DNA from: Rhizobium sp. Pop5
Lineage (GTDB): Bacteria; Pseudomonadota; Alphaproteobacteria; Rhizobiales; Rhizobiaceae
Reading direction: 5' to 3'
Length of the DNA stretch: 64,000 bases
Assembly (NCBI RefSeq): GCF_024721175.1
Contig: NZ_CP099402.1
Location: forward strand, 62,001-126,000
Positions within the stretch are counted from its first letter, which is position 1, and each line of letters starts with the position of its first letter. Positions 28,064 through 37,809 of this stretch are shown in pieces. Both the position numbers and the translations under genes were made by a program. The notes below the pieces were generated by a model that made no database searches, was not told the DNA's origin, and saw only the letters and a program-made list of their open reading frames with translations.

Positions 28064-29392
28064 ATGCCATCATTCATCAATCCGACAAGGCGAGGTTTCC
28101 TGGCGGGCACGGCCGCGCTTGGGGCAAGCAGCATGCTCGGCATGCGGTCGGCATCGGCGGCCGTCGACTGGAAGCGCTTCGCCGGCACGACACTCGAAGT
28201 CAACCTGGTCAAGAGCCCGCGCAGCGAAATCCTGCTGAAGTACCTGCCTGAGTTCGAAGAACTCACCGGCATCAAAGTCAATGCCGAAGCAACGCCCGAG
28301 CAGCAGCAGCGCCAGAAGACGACGATCGAGCTCAGCTCCGGAAAACCGAGCTTCGACGTCGTGCACATGAGCTACCATGTCCAGAAGCGGCAGTTCGAAA
28401 AGGGCGGCTGGCTTGCCGATATCAGCGGCTTCCTCAAGGATGCCTCGCTGACCGATCCGTCCTTGGTGGAAGGCGACTTCGCCGAAGCCGGCCTCGCCTT
28501 CGCCAAGGATGCCAACGGCGTCCTGCGCTCTCTTCCCTTCTCGGTCGATTACTGGATCATCTACTGGAACAAGGCGCTGTTCGAGAAGAAGGGGCTGGCC
28601 TATCCCCAGAGCTTCGAGGAACTGGCAAGTGCCGCCGAGGCGCTGACCGATCCCTCCACCAACACTTACGGCTTCGTCGCCCGCGGCCTGAAGAATGCCA
28701 ATACGCCGGTCTGGACGACGCTGCTGCTCGGCTATGGTTCAAGCCCGCTCGGCCCCGACGGCAAGCTGCGCACGACCTCGGAAGACGCGGTTGAAGCCGC
28801 CAAGCTTTACCAGAAGCTGATGACCAAGACCGCCCCTCCCGGCGTATCCGGCTTCAACTGGGCAGAAGCCCAGTCGGCCTTCCTGCAGGGCAAGATCGGC
28901 ATGTGGCTCGATGGCGTCGGCTTTGCACCGCCGATCGAGAATCCGGAAAAGTCGCGCGTCGTCGGCCAGGTCGGCTACGGCATCATGCCGAAGGGCCCGA
29001 AGGCGCAGGCTGCGGGCACCTTCGGCGACGGTCTTGGCGTCGTGGCGGCAAGCCAGAAGAAGGAAGCCGCCTATCTCTTCTGCCAATGGGCGATTTCGCA
29101 TGAAATGGGCGCGCGCCTGCTGCAGGCCGGCGCCGGCGTTCCTTTCCGCCAGTCCATCCTCGAGGATGCGAAGGTCCGCGAAGGCGTCAAGATGCCGGGC
29201 TCATGGCTGGATGCGGTCGTCGGTTCCGGCAAGATCTCGCAACTCGCGCTGCCGGTTATCATTCCGGTCACCGAGTTCCGCGACATCTATGGAGTCGGCC
29301 TCACCAACATGATCGGCGGCGCCGATCCCGCGGCCGAGCTGAAGTCGGCAACGGCCCAGTTCGAACCCGTCCTGGCGAAAAGCGAGGGATAA
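28064..29392 (+). CDS. Carbohydrate ABC importer binding protein (Tat signal)
   Basis: 442 aa family 1 solute-binding protein. The N-terminus NPTRRGFLAGTAALGASSM is a twin-arginine signal with cleavage near SASAA. Aromatic residues such as DYWIIYWNKALFEKKG and GKIGMWLDGVGF suit a sugar-like ligand. It starts after GGAGGAGGAGTCAC and overlaps the following permease start by one base (TAATG). It belongs to an importer without its own ATPase gene. Confidence 0.9.
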   Translation: MPSFINPTRRGFLAGTAALGASSMLGMRSASAAVDWKRFAGTTLEVNLVKSPRSEILLKYLPEFEELTGIKVNAEATPEQQQRQKTTIELSSGKPSFDVVHMSYHVQKRQFEKGGWLADISGFLKDASLTDPSLVEGDFAEAGLAFAKDANGVLRSLPFSVDYWIIYWNKALFEKKGLAYPQSFEELASAAEALTDPSTNTYGFVARGLKNANTPVWTTLLLGYGSSPLGPDGKLRTTSEDAVEAAKLYQKLMTKTAPPGVSGFNWAEAQSAFLQGKIGMWLDGVGFAPPIENPEKSRVVGQVGYGIMPKGPKAQAAGTFGDGLGVVAASQKKEAAYLFCQWAISHEMGARLLQAGAGVPFRQSILEDAKVREGVKMPGSWLDAVVGSGKISQLALPVIIPVTEFRDIYGVGLTNMIGGADPAAELKSATAQFEPVLAKSEG

Positions 29393-30330
29393 TGGCTTCG
29401 GCGGGCATCGAAACGGCCGCCATGGCCAAGGCGTCGAAAGGAAGGAGCAAACCGGACCGGTTTGCTCCCAATTACTGGCCCTTCGTCATCCCGGCGCTCA
29501 TCGTCATAGCAGCCGTGATCGTCTTTCCATGGGTGTTCACGGTATGGGTGAGCGTCAACAGCTGGACGCTCGGCCAGTCGCAGACCTTTGCGGGCCTCGA
29601 CAATTATATCAGGCTCGCCGTCGACATGCGCTTCTGGGAGTCGCTCTCGCATACGGTGCTCTATACGACGCTCTCCGTGCTGGTTCCGCTTTTTCTCGGA
29701 ACGCTCGCGGCGCTGATCTTCGATGCCCAATTTCCGCTACGCGGCCTCATCCGAGGCATATTCGTGATGCCGATGATGGCGACCCCGGTCGCCATCGCGC
29801 TCGTCTGGACGATGATGTACCATCCCCAACTCGGCGTCCTCAACTATCTCCTCTCCTTCGCAGGCATCGGCCCGCAGGAGTGGATCTACAATCAGCGCAG
29901 CGTCATTCCCTCGCTGGTCCTGGTCGAAAGCTGGCAGTGGACGCCGCTCGTCATGCTGATCGTGCTCGGCGGTCTCGCCGCCGTTCCGCGTGAGCCTTAT
30001 GAAAGTGCGGAGATCGACGGCGCCAATGTCTGGCAGAAATTTCGCTACCTCACGCTGCCGATGATCGCGCCGTTCCTGATGATCGCGGTCATCATCCGCA
30101 GCATCGATGCGGTAAAGAGCTTCGACATCATCTATGCCATGACCCAGGGTGGCCCCGGCACGGCATCGGAAACGATCAACATCTATCTCTACAACACCGC
30201 TTTCGCCTATTACGATATCGGCTATGGCTCGGCCATGGCGGTCGTCTTCTTCATCCTCATCGTCCTCCTCTCCTTCGTCCTCATGATGATCCGACAGCGC
30301 CTGAACTGGTCCGACGGGGAGGCACGGTGA
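29392..30330 (+). CDS. Carbohydrate ABC importer permease, MalF-like
   Basis: 312 aa. PFVIPALIVIAAVIVFPWVF is the first membrane helix, EWIYNQRSVIPSLVLVESWQ an external loop, and YESAEIDGANVWQKFRYLTL the cytoplasmic EAA-type loop for the ATPase. The ATG at 29392 shares its A with the TAA of the binding-protein gene, and the stop overlaps the next start. This gene set is tightly coupled. Confidence 0.92.
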   Translation: MASAGIETAAMAKASKGRSKPDRFAPNYWPFVIPALIVIAAVIVFPWVFTVWVSVNSWTLGQSQTFAGLDNYIRLAVDMRFWESLSHTVLYTTLSVLVPLFLGTLAALIFDAQFPLRGLIRGIFVMPMMATPVAIALVWTMMYHPQLGVLNYLLSFAGIGPQEWIYNQRSVIPSLVLVESWQWTPLVMLIVLGGLAAVPREPYESAEIDGANVWQKFRYLTLPMIAPFLMIAVIIRSIDAVKSFDIIYAMTQGGPGTASETINIYLYNTAFAYYDIGYGSAMAVVFFILIVLLSFVLMMIRQRLNWSDGEAR

Positions 30331-31145
30331 TGAAGCGCAAGACGCTCGATCGTATCGGACTGCTTTTCGTTGCCCTGGTGATGATCTCGCCGGTCGTCCT
30401 GTTCTTTCTCTGGATGATCTCGCTGTCGCTGAAATACGAGATCGACAACGGCGCCTATCCGCCGATCTTCATCCCCGAGCGCTTCGCCTGGTCGAATTAT
30501 GTGAAGGTCTTCGAGGAGAACAATTTCTTCCTCTATCTCTGGAATTCGGTGCTGGTGACGGGCGCCGCCACGCTTCTGGCGCTCCTGATCGGCGTGCCGG
30601 CCGGCTATGGCATCGCCCGCCTCAAGGCTGAGAAATCCGCGATGGTCATCATGATCGCGCGCATGACGCCGGGCCTTTCCTTCCTGATCCCACTCTTCCT
30701 CTTGTTCCAGTGGCTGAACCTGCTCGGCACGCTGATGCCGCAGATCATCATCCATCTCGTCGTCACCGTGCCGATCGTCGTCTGGATCATGATCGGCTAT
30801 TTCGAAACGACGCCGATGGAACTGGAAGAGGCCGCAAGCATCGACGGCGCGACACCCTGGCAGGTCTTCCGTCTGGTCGCTCTGCCGATCGCAAGGCCGG
30901 GCATCGTCGTCGCCTTCATCCTGTCGGTGATCTTTTCCTGGAACAACTTCGTCTTCGGCATCGTGCTCGCCAGCCGCGAGACGCGCACGCTTCCCGTCGC
31001 CGTCTACAATATGCTCTCCTTCGAACAGGTGAGCTGGGGACCGCTCGCGGCGGCAGCGCTGATCGTCACCTTGCCGGTGCTGATCTTGACGGTGTTTGCG
31101 CAGCGGCAGATCGTGGCGGGCCTGACGGCCGGAGCCGTCAAATAA
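30330..31145 (+). CDS. Carbohydrate ABC importer permease, MalG-like
   Basis: 271 aa (272 if the GTG at 30327 is used; ATG 30330 overlaps the TGA of the previous gene). GLLFVALVMISPVVLFFLWM is the first helix, MELEEAASIDGATPWQVFRL the EAA loop, WNNFVFGIVLAS the MalG-type end. Directly after it comes a PfkB kinase, not an ATPase. The partner ATPase must be supplied elsewhere. Confidence 0.92.
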   Translation: MKRKTLDRIGLLFVALVMISPVVLFFLWMISLSLKYEIDNGAYPPIFIPERFAWSNYVKVFEENNFFLYLWNSVLVTGAATLLALLIGVPAGYGIARLKAEKSAMVIMIARMTPGLSFLIPLFLLFQWLNLLGTLMPQIIIHLVVTVPIVVWIMIGYFETTPMELEEAASIDGATPWQVFRLVALPIARPGIVVAFILSVIFSWNNFVFGIVLASRETRTLPVAVYNMLSFEQVSWGPLAAAALIVTLPVLILTVFAQRQIVAGLTAGAVK

Positions 31146-31149
31146 GCAG

Positions 31150-32133
31150 GTGAGACCGAGTTTGACTTCTTCCGCATTCGATCCACCGTCCGGTCCAGCG
31201 CGCCGCGTCCTCTGCGTCGGCGCGGCAGTTCTCGACACCCTCTTTCGCGTCCGCTCGCTGCCGATCGGCCAGGGCAAGATCCTTCCCTACGACATGTTGC
31301 AGGTCGCCGAGGGCATGGCATCGAGCGCGGCATTCGCAGTCGCGCGACTCGGCGGCCATGCCAGCCTCTGGGGTGCGGTTGGTGACGACGCCACGGGCGA
31401 GCGCATCATCGCCGATCTCGGCGCGAGCGGCATAGACACGAGCGGCATGGTGGTTGCGCAGGGCGCCCGCTCGGCCGTCTCGACCATCCTGATCGATGAT
31501 CAGGGCGAGCGCCTGATCGTGCCCTTCTACGATTCCCGCCTGCACGATAGGGTGATGCCCGTTACGACGCGGGATGTCTCGTCATTCAACGCGGTGCTCG
31601 TCGATGTACGATGGCCGAAGCTCGCTCTGGCGACGCTGTCGGCGGCGCGGGAGGCGGGAAAACCGGCCATTCTCGACGGCGATGTCGCGGGCGACGGTGT
31701 GATCGAGATGCTGGCGCCGGCGGCAAGCCACATCGTCTTCTCCCAGCCGGCGGCCGAGCGCCTTGCCGGAACGAGCGATCTCCCGGAGATCGTCGGCCGT
31801 CTGAAACGAAAATACGAACATGCCTTCATCAGCGTCACGTCAGGCGAAAACGGCTCGTTCTGGTTCGATGACCCCACGAGCAAAATCCGTCATCTCAGTG
31901 CGCCTGAGGTGAAGGCCGTCGATACGCTGGCGGCCGGCGATATTTTTCACGGCGCTTTCGCGCTCGCGATCGCCGAAGGCATGCCGATCGAGGAGACGAT
32001 GCGATTGTCGTCCATGGCGGCTGCTCTCAAATGCCAGGTCTTCGGCGGCCGTACCGGCGCTCCGAGCCGAACGGAAGTCTGCGATGCCCTGCGGGACTGG
32101 AACGCCACGCCGCTCAGTTTACTCCCCGCCTAG
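31150..32133 (+). CDS. PfkB-family sugar or keto-acid kinase
   Basis: 327 aa. GAAVLDTLFRV is the N-terminal substrate strand, VAEGMASSAAFAVARLGGH the GG-type motif region, and VDTLAAGDIFHGAFALAIAEG the PfkB signature with the catalytic Asp. Start choice is between the GTG at 31150 (4 bp after the permease stop) and a TTG at 31162; neither has a strong ribosome site. With the DapA-family aldolase it suggests a pathway in which a keto-deoxy sugar acid is phosphorylated and cleaved; the order is inferred. Its stop overlaps that of the convergent oxidoreductase (CTAG). Confidence 0.88.
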   Translation: MRPSLTSSAFDPPSGPARRVLCVGAAVLDTLFRVRSLPIGQGKILPYDMLQVAEGMASSAAFAVARLGGHASLWGAVGDDATGERIIADLGASGIDTSGMVVAQGARSAVSTILIDDQGERLIVPFYDSRLHDRVMPVTTRDVSSFNAVLVDVRWPKLALATLSAAREAGKPAILDGDVAGDGVIEMLAPAASHIVFSQPAAERLAGTSDLPEIVGRLKRKYEHAFISVTSGENGSFWFDDPTSKIRHLSAPEVKAVDTLAAGDIFHGAFALAIAEGMPIEETMRLSSMAAALKCQVFGGRTGAPSRTEVCDALRDWNATPLSLLPA

Positions 32134-33455
32134 AAATCGGCGACTTTGCCCCAGGCCGATCTCTTGAACCGGTCAGGGTGATAGGGCTTGGGATCGACGA
32201 TCGGCGTGTCGCCGCTGACGAGATCGGCGATCAGATGGCCCGCACCCGGCCCGATGCCGAAGCCGTGGCCGCTGAAGCCGGCGGCGAGAATGAAGCCCGG
32301 AATCGATGTGATCTCGCCGATGCCAGGCACGCCGTCCGGCGTGCTGTCGACATAACCCGCCCAGGCGGCGGTGATCTGCGTGGTCCTGAGATCGGGCAGG
32401 AGTTCTAGGGCGCGTGCGTGGGTGCGCTCGATCGTCGCCTGATCGACCTTCGGATCGAGAATGCGCATCCGCTCCATCGGCGTCGGAGCGTCCAGCCGCC
32501 ATCGCCGCAAGGTCTCGTGGCCGGATCTCATTCCCTCCCATCCGCCGGGCGCGAGGCTGCGCCAACGCCGGATGAACATCGGCAGAAACTGCGGCGCGTA
32601 ACGGAACTGCTGCGGCGTCAGGTCGACGCGGCCGCCGCCGCTGATGGCAAGCGTATAGCCGCCATCGCCACGGCGCGTGGCGGAAACGGCGGAGGTGTGC
32701 AGCGTATCCGGCAGCGCAGCGGCAGGCGCGGAAACCGAAAGGATCGACGAGCGGATCGAGGCTTGCGGAAAGCGAATGCCGAGCTGATGGCAGAAGGAGG
32801 AAGCCCAGGCGCCACCGGCAAGAACCGCGGTCTTCGTACGAATGGTGCCATGCTCGGTGACGACGGCGGAAAGACGCCCGCCTTCGGTCTCGATACCGCG
32901 CGCAGCACAGGATTGCCGCACCGCGCCCCCGAGCTTCAGGATCGCGCGCGCGACCGCCGGGGCAGCGCTCGCCGGATCGGCCGTCCCGTCCGTCGGGGAG
33001 AAGACACCGCCCTTCCACGTTTTGCCGGTTGCGCGGCCGCGCTCGCTCGCCTCGGCGCCGTCGAGCATATGCGTGGTGACACCTGCCGTGCGGGCAAAGT
33101 CGCGCCAGCGCGCCCAGCCGGCCAGCTCCTCGTCGCTATTGCTCAGATAGAAAAGGCCGCAGCGCCGAAAGCCGGCATCCTCGCCTGACTCCGCCTGGAA
33201 ACGCTCCCACAGGTCGAGGCTCTTCGTCGCCATCGGCAGCTCCCGCGCATCGCGGTTCTGCTGGCGGCACCAGCCCCAGTTCCGGCTCGACTGTTCCGCA
33301 CCGATCCGGCCTTTTTCGACGAGAACGACCTTCAGGCCCCGCTGCGCCAGGTAATAGGCCGTAAAGACGCCGATGATGCCGCCGCCGATCACCACGGCAT
33401 CGGCAGCCGCTGGAAGTGCAAGGGGTGACTCAACGAGTTTCAGCGGTGCTGGCAT
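32130..33455 (-). CDS. FAD-dependent oxidoreductase (DadA/glycine oxidase family)
   Basis: 441 aa. VIGGGIIGVFTAYYLAQRG is the FAD-binding loop and SSRNWGWCRQQNRDARELPM a conserved block of this D-amino-acid/sarcosine-type oxidase family; HGFGIGPGAGHLIADL closes the fold. It probably oxidises an amine or D-amino acid and passes electrons to oxygen or the chain. Divergent from an Lrp-family regulator with about 230 bp between, the standard layout for Lrp-controlled amino-acid catabolism. It overlaps the stop of the PfkB gene, so the two are convergent. Confidence 0.85.
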   Translation of the reverse strand: MPAPLKLVESPLALPAAADAVVIGGGIIGVFTAYYLAQRGLKVVLVEKGRIGAEQSSRNWGWCRQQNRDARELPMATKSLDLWERFQAESGEDAGFRRCGLFYLSNSDEELAGWARWRDFARTAGVTTHMLDGAEASERGRATGKTWKGGVFSPTDGTADPASAAPAVARAILKLGGAVRQSCAARGIETEGGRLSAVVTEHGTIRTKTAVLAGGAWASSFCHQLGIRFPQASIRSSILSVSAPAAALPDTLHTSAVSATRRGDGGYTLAISGGGRVDLTPQQFRYAPQFLPMFIRRWRSLAPGGWEGMRSGHETLRRWRLDAPTPMERMRILDPKVDQATIERTHARALELLPDLRTTQITAAWAGYVDSTPDGVPGIGEITSIPGFILAAGFSGHGFGIGPGAGHLIADLVSGDTPIVDPKPYHPDRFKRSAWGKVADF

Positions 33456-33687
33456 GAAGCGGTCTCCGGTTGCGGACTAATCTAGCGGGATTTGCTTACG
33501 TGCGTTGCTGGAGTTTGACCGGCGCGCAGCAGAACATGCCGTCTTGCCGGAAGCGCGCAGACAGTTGTGCTTCGCGCCGACGCTCAAAACGAAATAGACA
33601 GGTAGAGGCAATGTGTTACCTTCAATCAAGGGAGGACGGCAGCATAATCTGCCGTCTCCCGTCGGCCATAACCCGAATAGGTGCTTC

Positions 33688-34164
33688 GTGAAACTCGATC
33701 GAATCGACGTCAAGATCCTCCACGAGTTGCAGAAGAACGGGCGCATCACCAATGTGGAACTGGCAGACCTCGTGGCGCTTTCCCCGAGCCCCTGCCTGAT
33801 GCGGGTGAAGAAGCTGCAGGCGGAAGGCTATATCGAAGGCTATTCGGCGCAGATCAACGTCGGCAAGCTTGGCCAGACGCTGACCGTCTTTACCGAGATC
33901 ACCCTGAAGAACCACCGGCAGATCGATTTTGCCCGTTTCCTCGCGGCGATCGAAAAGGTCGAGCAGGTCATCGAGTGCCATCTGGTTTCCGGCGGCTATG
34001 ATTACCTCGTCAAATTCGTCACTTCGGGGATCGGCGAATACCAGACAATCATGGAGCGCCTGACCGACATGGACGTCGGCATCGACAAATATTTCAGCTT
34101 TGTCGTGCTCAAGTCGCCGATCGTCAGGGCGCATATGCCGCTGACGAGCCTGTTTCCGCTCTAG
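33688..34164 (+). CDS. Lrp/AsnC-family regulator
   Basis: 158 aa from the GTG at 33688 (VKLDRIDVKILHELQ), the usual start of the family; in-frame codons before it lie in non-coding-like DNA. The helix-turn-helix reads VELADLVALSPSPCLMRVKK. The C-terminal RAM domain has HLVSGGYDYLVKFVT. Lrp-type proteins sense an amino acid and act as octamers or dimers on a neighbouring operon; here the divergent FAD oxidoreductase is the likely target. The downstream peptide importer (minus strand) is convergent, so not directly led by it. Confidence 0.88.
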   Translation: MKLDRIDVKILHELQKNGRITNVELADLVALSPSPCLMRVKKLQAEGYIEGYSAQINVGKLGQTLTVFTEITLKNHRQIDFARFLAAIEKVEQVIECHLVSGGYDYLVKFVTSGIGEYQTIMERLTDMDVGIDKYFSFVVLKSPIVRAHMPLTSLFPL

Positions 34165-34264
34165 GTCCAGCGAAAACGACCTTGCTCTCGTCAAACTCGC
34201 TTCAGCCAAAATCTGATTGAGCGATATGAGGCGGTGACTGACCTAGAGCGTCCCAGCGCCGGTC

Positions 34265-35920
34265 CTAGCCCCGGCTATAGGCGCGCACCAGTTCCGGATC
34301 CTGCGTCAACCCGTCGAGCCAGGCCGGATCGAGCTTCGGCACCGAGGAGAAGAGCAGCTGGGAGTAGGGATGCTGCGCTGCCTTGATCTTCTCGGGCGTG
34401 ATTTCCTCGACCTTCCTGCCGTCATACATCACGACGATCTCGTCGCAGATCGCCTCGACCACCGAAAGGTCGTGGCTGATGAAGATGTAGGAGAGGCCGA
34501 GTTCCCGCTGCAGTTCCTTGAGCAGGTCGATCACGGCGGCGGCAACCACCGTATCGAGAGCCGAGGTTATCTCGTCGCAGAGGATCAGCTTCGGATCGGC
34601 GGCAAGCGCCCGGGCGAAATTCACGCGCTGCTTCTGCCCGCCCGAAAGCTCTCCCGGACGGCGATGGCGGAGGCTGCGCGGCAGGCGGACCATGTCCATC
34701 AATTCGTCGATGCGGGCGCTGCGCGCCTTGGCCGCCATGCCGTGGTAGAAGACCAGCGGCCGGTCGAGGATGTCCTCGACCGATTTTGCCGGGTTGAGCG
34801 CCGTATCGGCATATTGGAAGACGATCTGCATCGCGCGCAACTGATCGCGCGAGCGTTCGCGGGCGCTGTGGCCGAGCTCCTTGCCGTCGAAGACGATCTT
34901 GCCGAAGGCGGCCGGCAGGATGCCGGCTATGGTGCGGGCAAGGGTCGACTTGCCGCAGCCGGATTCGCCGATAATGCCGAGATTGCGTCCTTTCTCGACC
35001 TTGAGGCTCACCTGCTGGACGGCGCAGACGAGCGGCCGGCCGTCGGCCTGGCGCTGGCCGTAGCCGGCAACGACGTCGTCGATCGTCAGCAGCGGCGCCG
35101 GCGCGGCCTTGCCATCGGCTTCGGGACTGCGCGCCTTCGGCTCGAAGGCGGCCAGCAGCTCGCGCGTATAGGGATGTTTCGCCGCGGTGAGGATCTCTTC
35201 GGTCGTGCCGATCTCTTGAACCTCGCCGCCTTTCAGCACGACGATCCGGTCGGCGATCTGGGCGACGACGGCGAGGTCGTGCGAGACGTAGACGCCCGAT
35301 ATGCCTCCCTGCTTCATGGCCGACTTGAAGGCCCGCAGAACTTCGATCTGCGTCGTCACGTCGAGCGCCGTCGTCGGCTCGTCGAAGATCATAAGCTTCG
35401 GGTCGCCGATCAGCGCCATTGCCGCCGACAGGCGCTGCAACTGGCCTCCGGAGACCTGATGGGGATAGCGTGTGCCGATGATCTCGGGTTCAGGCAGGGA
35501 AAGCGCCCGGAAGAGTTCGACCGCGCGGCCTCTCGCTTCGTCGGCCGACATCAGGCCGTGGATGCGCGTGACCTCGATCACCTGATCCATGATCGTGATG
35601 GCTGGGTTGAAGGCGGCGGCGGCCGATTGCGGCACATAGGCGACCTCAGTGCCGCGCAACCTGGCGCGCTGCTTTTCGCCAAGCTTGACCATGTCCTTGC
35701 CGGCAAGCGAAACGCTGCCGCCTGAGATACGACAGCCCGGCCGGCAATGTCCCATGAGGCTCAGCGCGATCGTCGTCTTGCCGGAGCCGCTTTCGCCGAT
35801 CAGCGCGACGATCTCGCCCTCTGATATGTCGAGGCTGACGCCCCGGATGATTTCGACGCGGCGGCCGGAATCGGTGGTGGCTTCGACCCTGAGGTCGCGG
35901 ATTTCGACGAGATTGGTCAT
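34265..35920 (-). CDS. Peptide-type ABC importer, double ATPase (DppD-DppF fusion)
   Basis: 551 aa, two ATPase domains in one chain. Domain 1 (about 1-255): Walker A GESGSGKTT, signature VSGGQLQRLSAAMA, Walker B LMIFDEPTTALD. Domain 2 (about 275-545): GESGCGKST, LSGGQKQRVNFARA, Walker B LILCDEITSALD, where Pro of the usual DEP is Ile. The start at 35920 overlaps the permease stop (ATGA); the long open frame upstream is antisense-like and rejected. It drives uptake with the three genes upstream on the minus strand. Confidence 0.9.
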   Translation of the reverse strand: MTNLVEIRDLRVEATTDSGRRVEIIRGVSLDISEGEIVALIGESGSGKTTIALSLMGHCRPGCRISGGSVSLAGKDMVKLGEKQRARLRGTEVAYVPQSAAAAFNPAITIMDQVIEVTRIHGLMSADEARGRAVELFRALSLPEPEIIGTRYPHQVSGGQLQRLSAAMALIGDPKLMIFDEPTTALDVTTQIEVLRAFKSAMKQGGISGVYVSHDLAVVAQIADRIVVLKGGEVQEIGTTEEILTAAKHPYTRELLAAFEPKARSPEADGKAAPAPLLTIDDVVAGYGQRQADGRPLVCAVQQVSLKVEKGRNLGIIGESGCGKSTLARTIAGILPAAFGKIVFDGKELGHSARERSRDQLRAMQIVFQYADTALNPAKSVEDILDRPLVFYHGMAAKARSARIDELMDMVRLPRSLRHRRPGELSGGQKQRVNFARALAADPKLILCDEITSALDTVVAAAVIDLLKELQRELGLSYIFISHDLSVVEAICDEIVVMYDGRKVEEITPEKIKAAQHPYSQLLFSSVPKLDPAWLDGLTQDPELVRAYSRG

Positions 35921-36774
35921 CACTCGCTCCGATCTCGAATTTTCTGCGGCAGGTTGTCGATCAGGAGATTGACGCTGATCGTGAGGCTCGCGATTGCCAG
36001 CGATGGGAACATCACCGCGGGCGCCCCGAAAGGCAGTCCGCCGATGTTTTCGCGCACGAGCGCTCCCCAGTCCGCATAGGGTGGTTGCACGCCGAGCCCC
36101 AGGAAGGAGAGGCCGGAGAGCAAGAGAACGATGAAGACGAAGCGCAGCCCGAGATCGGCAAGCACAGGACCGACGATATTGGGCAGGATTTCCGAGCGGA
36201 TGAGATAAAGGGTGTTTTCGCCGCGAATGCGGGCGACGGTAATGAAATCCATCGAATTGACGTTGACGGCGAGCGCCCGCGCGAAACGGTAAGACCCGGG
36301 TATGTAAATCACCGAAAGCGTCAGGATCAGCACCGGAATCGACGACCCCACGGCCGCGACCACGACGAGGCCGAAGAGCTTGCCCGGGATGGAGTTCATC
36401 GCATCGAGAAAGCGCGAAAGCAGGGTGTCGAGCCAGCCGCCGGCGACGGCCGCGATCATGCCGAGCACGACGCCGCTGAAACAGGCGATCGTCACCGCCG
36501 CGAGCGAGATGCCGACCGTGTAGCGAGCGCCCATCAGGATGCGCGAGAACACGTCGCGGCCGAGATAATCCGACCCCATCCAGAACTGCGGGGATATCGG
36601 GCCGAAATAATCGGTGTCGACGATCTCGCCGACGGGGTAGGGGATGAGCAAATGCGCGAAAATCGCGATGAAGGCCCAGAAGAGGATGACGGCAAGCCCC
36701 AGGAGTCCGACGAGGTTGAAGCGGTAGCCGAGCCGGCGCGTCATGGCGGGCTGATGTTCGATATGGGATGTCAT
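35920..36774 (-). CDS. Peptide-type ABC importer permease, DppC-like
   Basis: 284 aa. NLVGLLGLAVILFWAFIAIF is the first helix, GSDYLGRDVFSRILMGARYT is the conserved DppC block, and ARALAVNVNSMDFITVARI is the EAA-like loop. The stop and start overlaps on both sides (4 bp each) show coupling with the ATPase and the DppB-like permease. Confidence 0.92.
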   Translation of the reverse strand: MTSHIEHQPAMTRRLGYRFNLVGLLGLAVILFWAFIAIFAHLLIPYPVGEIVDTDYFGPISPQFWMGSDYLGRDVFSRILMGARYTVGISLAAVTIACFSGVVLGMIAAVAGGWLDTLLSRFLDAMNSIPGKLFGLVVVAAVGSSIPVLILTLSVIYIPGSYRFARALAVNVNSMDFITVARIRGENTLYLIRSEILPNIVGPVLADLGLRFVFIVLLLSGLSFLGLGVQPPYADWGALVRENIGGLPFGAPAVMFPSLAIASLTISVNLLIDNLPQKIRDRSE

Positions 36775-37721
36775 CGCAGCCTCGGATTGGAAAGAATGGC
36801 GATAATGTCGGCAAGCGTGATGAGGATCAGGTAGCCGAGGCAGAAGATCATCGCGCAGCTCTGGATCAGCGGCAGGTCGCGTGTGGCGACCGCATCGACC
36901 ATCAGTTTGGCGATGCCGGGATAGTTGAAGATGGTTTCGACGATGATCACGCCGCCGAGAAGATAGGAGAGCGACAGGGCGATCGCATTGACGATCGGGC
37001 CGAGCGCGTTGGGCAGGGCATGCCTGAGAACGATGCGGGTCCGCGACGCGCCCTTCAAAAGAGCCATCTCGACATAGGGCGTGCTCAGCGTTTCCACGAC
37101 CGCAGCGCGCGTCATGCGGATCATCTGCGCTGAGACAACGAAAGTCAGCGTGATGACGGGCATGGCATAGACCCGCAGCATATCGGCAAGCGAGTGGACT
37201 TCATTGGCAAGCGAAAGCGCAGGCAGCCAGCGGAGATAGACGGCAAAAACCAGCACCGCCGAGGTCGCCACCATGAATTCGGGCACGGAAATGACGCCGA
37301 TCGTCAGGATCGTCACGATCCGGTCGTAGACGGAACCGCGCAGCATGGCGGCGGTGATGCCGAGCGTCAGCGCGATCGGCACTGAGAACAGCGCGGTCAC
37401 GCCGGCGAGCTTCAGCGTGTTGACAAAGCGGCCGCCGATCAGCTGGCTGATCGGCATGTCGTTGGCATAGGAGGTGCCGAGATCGCCCGAGAGCAGGCCG
37501 TAAAGCCAGCTGAGGAAGCGCAGGATAGCCGGCTGGTCCAGATGCATGGCCTTGCGCAGGCCTTCGACGGCTTCGGGTGTCGCCGCTTGCCCGAGAAGGA
37601 TCGTCGCCGTGTCGCCGGGCAGCATCGTCGTGGCGAAAAACACGGCAAAGGAGACGATCACCAGAGTAACCAGGGCGATAAGCAAACGGTTCGATATGAG
37701 GGACAGCACCTCTTTATTCAT
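36771..37721 (-). CDS. Peptide-type ABC importer permease, DppB-like
   Basis: 316 aa from the ATG 37719-37721 (MNKEVLSLISNRLLIALVTL). The LPGDTATILLGQAATPEAVE stretch, GDLGTSYANDMPI, and RAAVVETLSTPYVEMALLKG are hallmarks of DppB/OppB-type subunits. The open frame continues upstream for 158 codons opposite the binding protein, but without family similarity. The gap to the binding-protein stop is 88 bp. Confidence 0.92.
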   Translation of the reverse strand: MNKEVLSLISNRLLIALVTLVIVSFAVFFATTMLPGDTATILLGQAATPEAVEGLRKAMHLDQPAILRFLSWLYGLLSGDLGTSYANDMPISQLIGGRFVNTLKLAGVTALFSVPIALTLGITAAMLRGSVYDRIVTILTIGVISVPEFMVATSAVLVFAVYLRWLPALSLANEVHSLADMLRVYAMPVITLTFVVSAQMIRMTRAAVVETLSTPYVEMALLKGASRTRIVLRHALPNALGPIVNAIALSLSYLLGGVIIVETIFNYPGIAKLMVDAVATRDLPLIQSCAMIFCLGYLILITLADIIAILSNPRLR

Positions 37722-37809
37722 GCGCGCGCTCCCTTCGGCATTCGGCTGAGGATTATAACGCAGGGGAAGGCGGGCCGGGGACAATTTCAGCCCCCGGCCG
37801 CTCACTTCC

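Noticed and set aside
35921..36814. Extension of the double ATPase frame upstream of its ATG
   Set aside because: It overlaps the DppC-like permease in another frame and has a low-complexity Arg/His-rich sequence; the ATG at 35920 has correct coupling.
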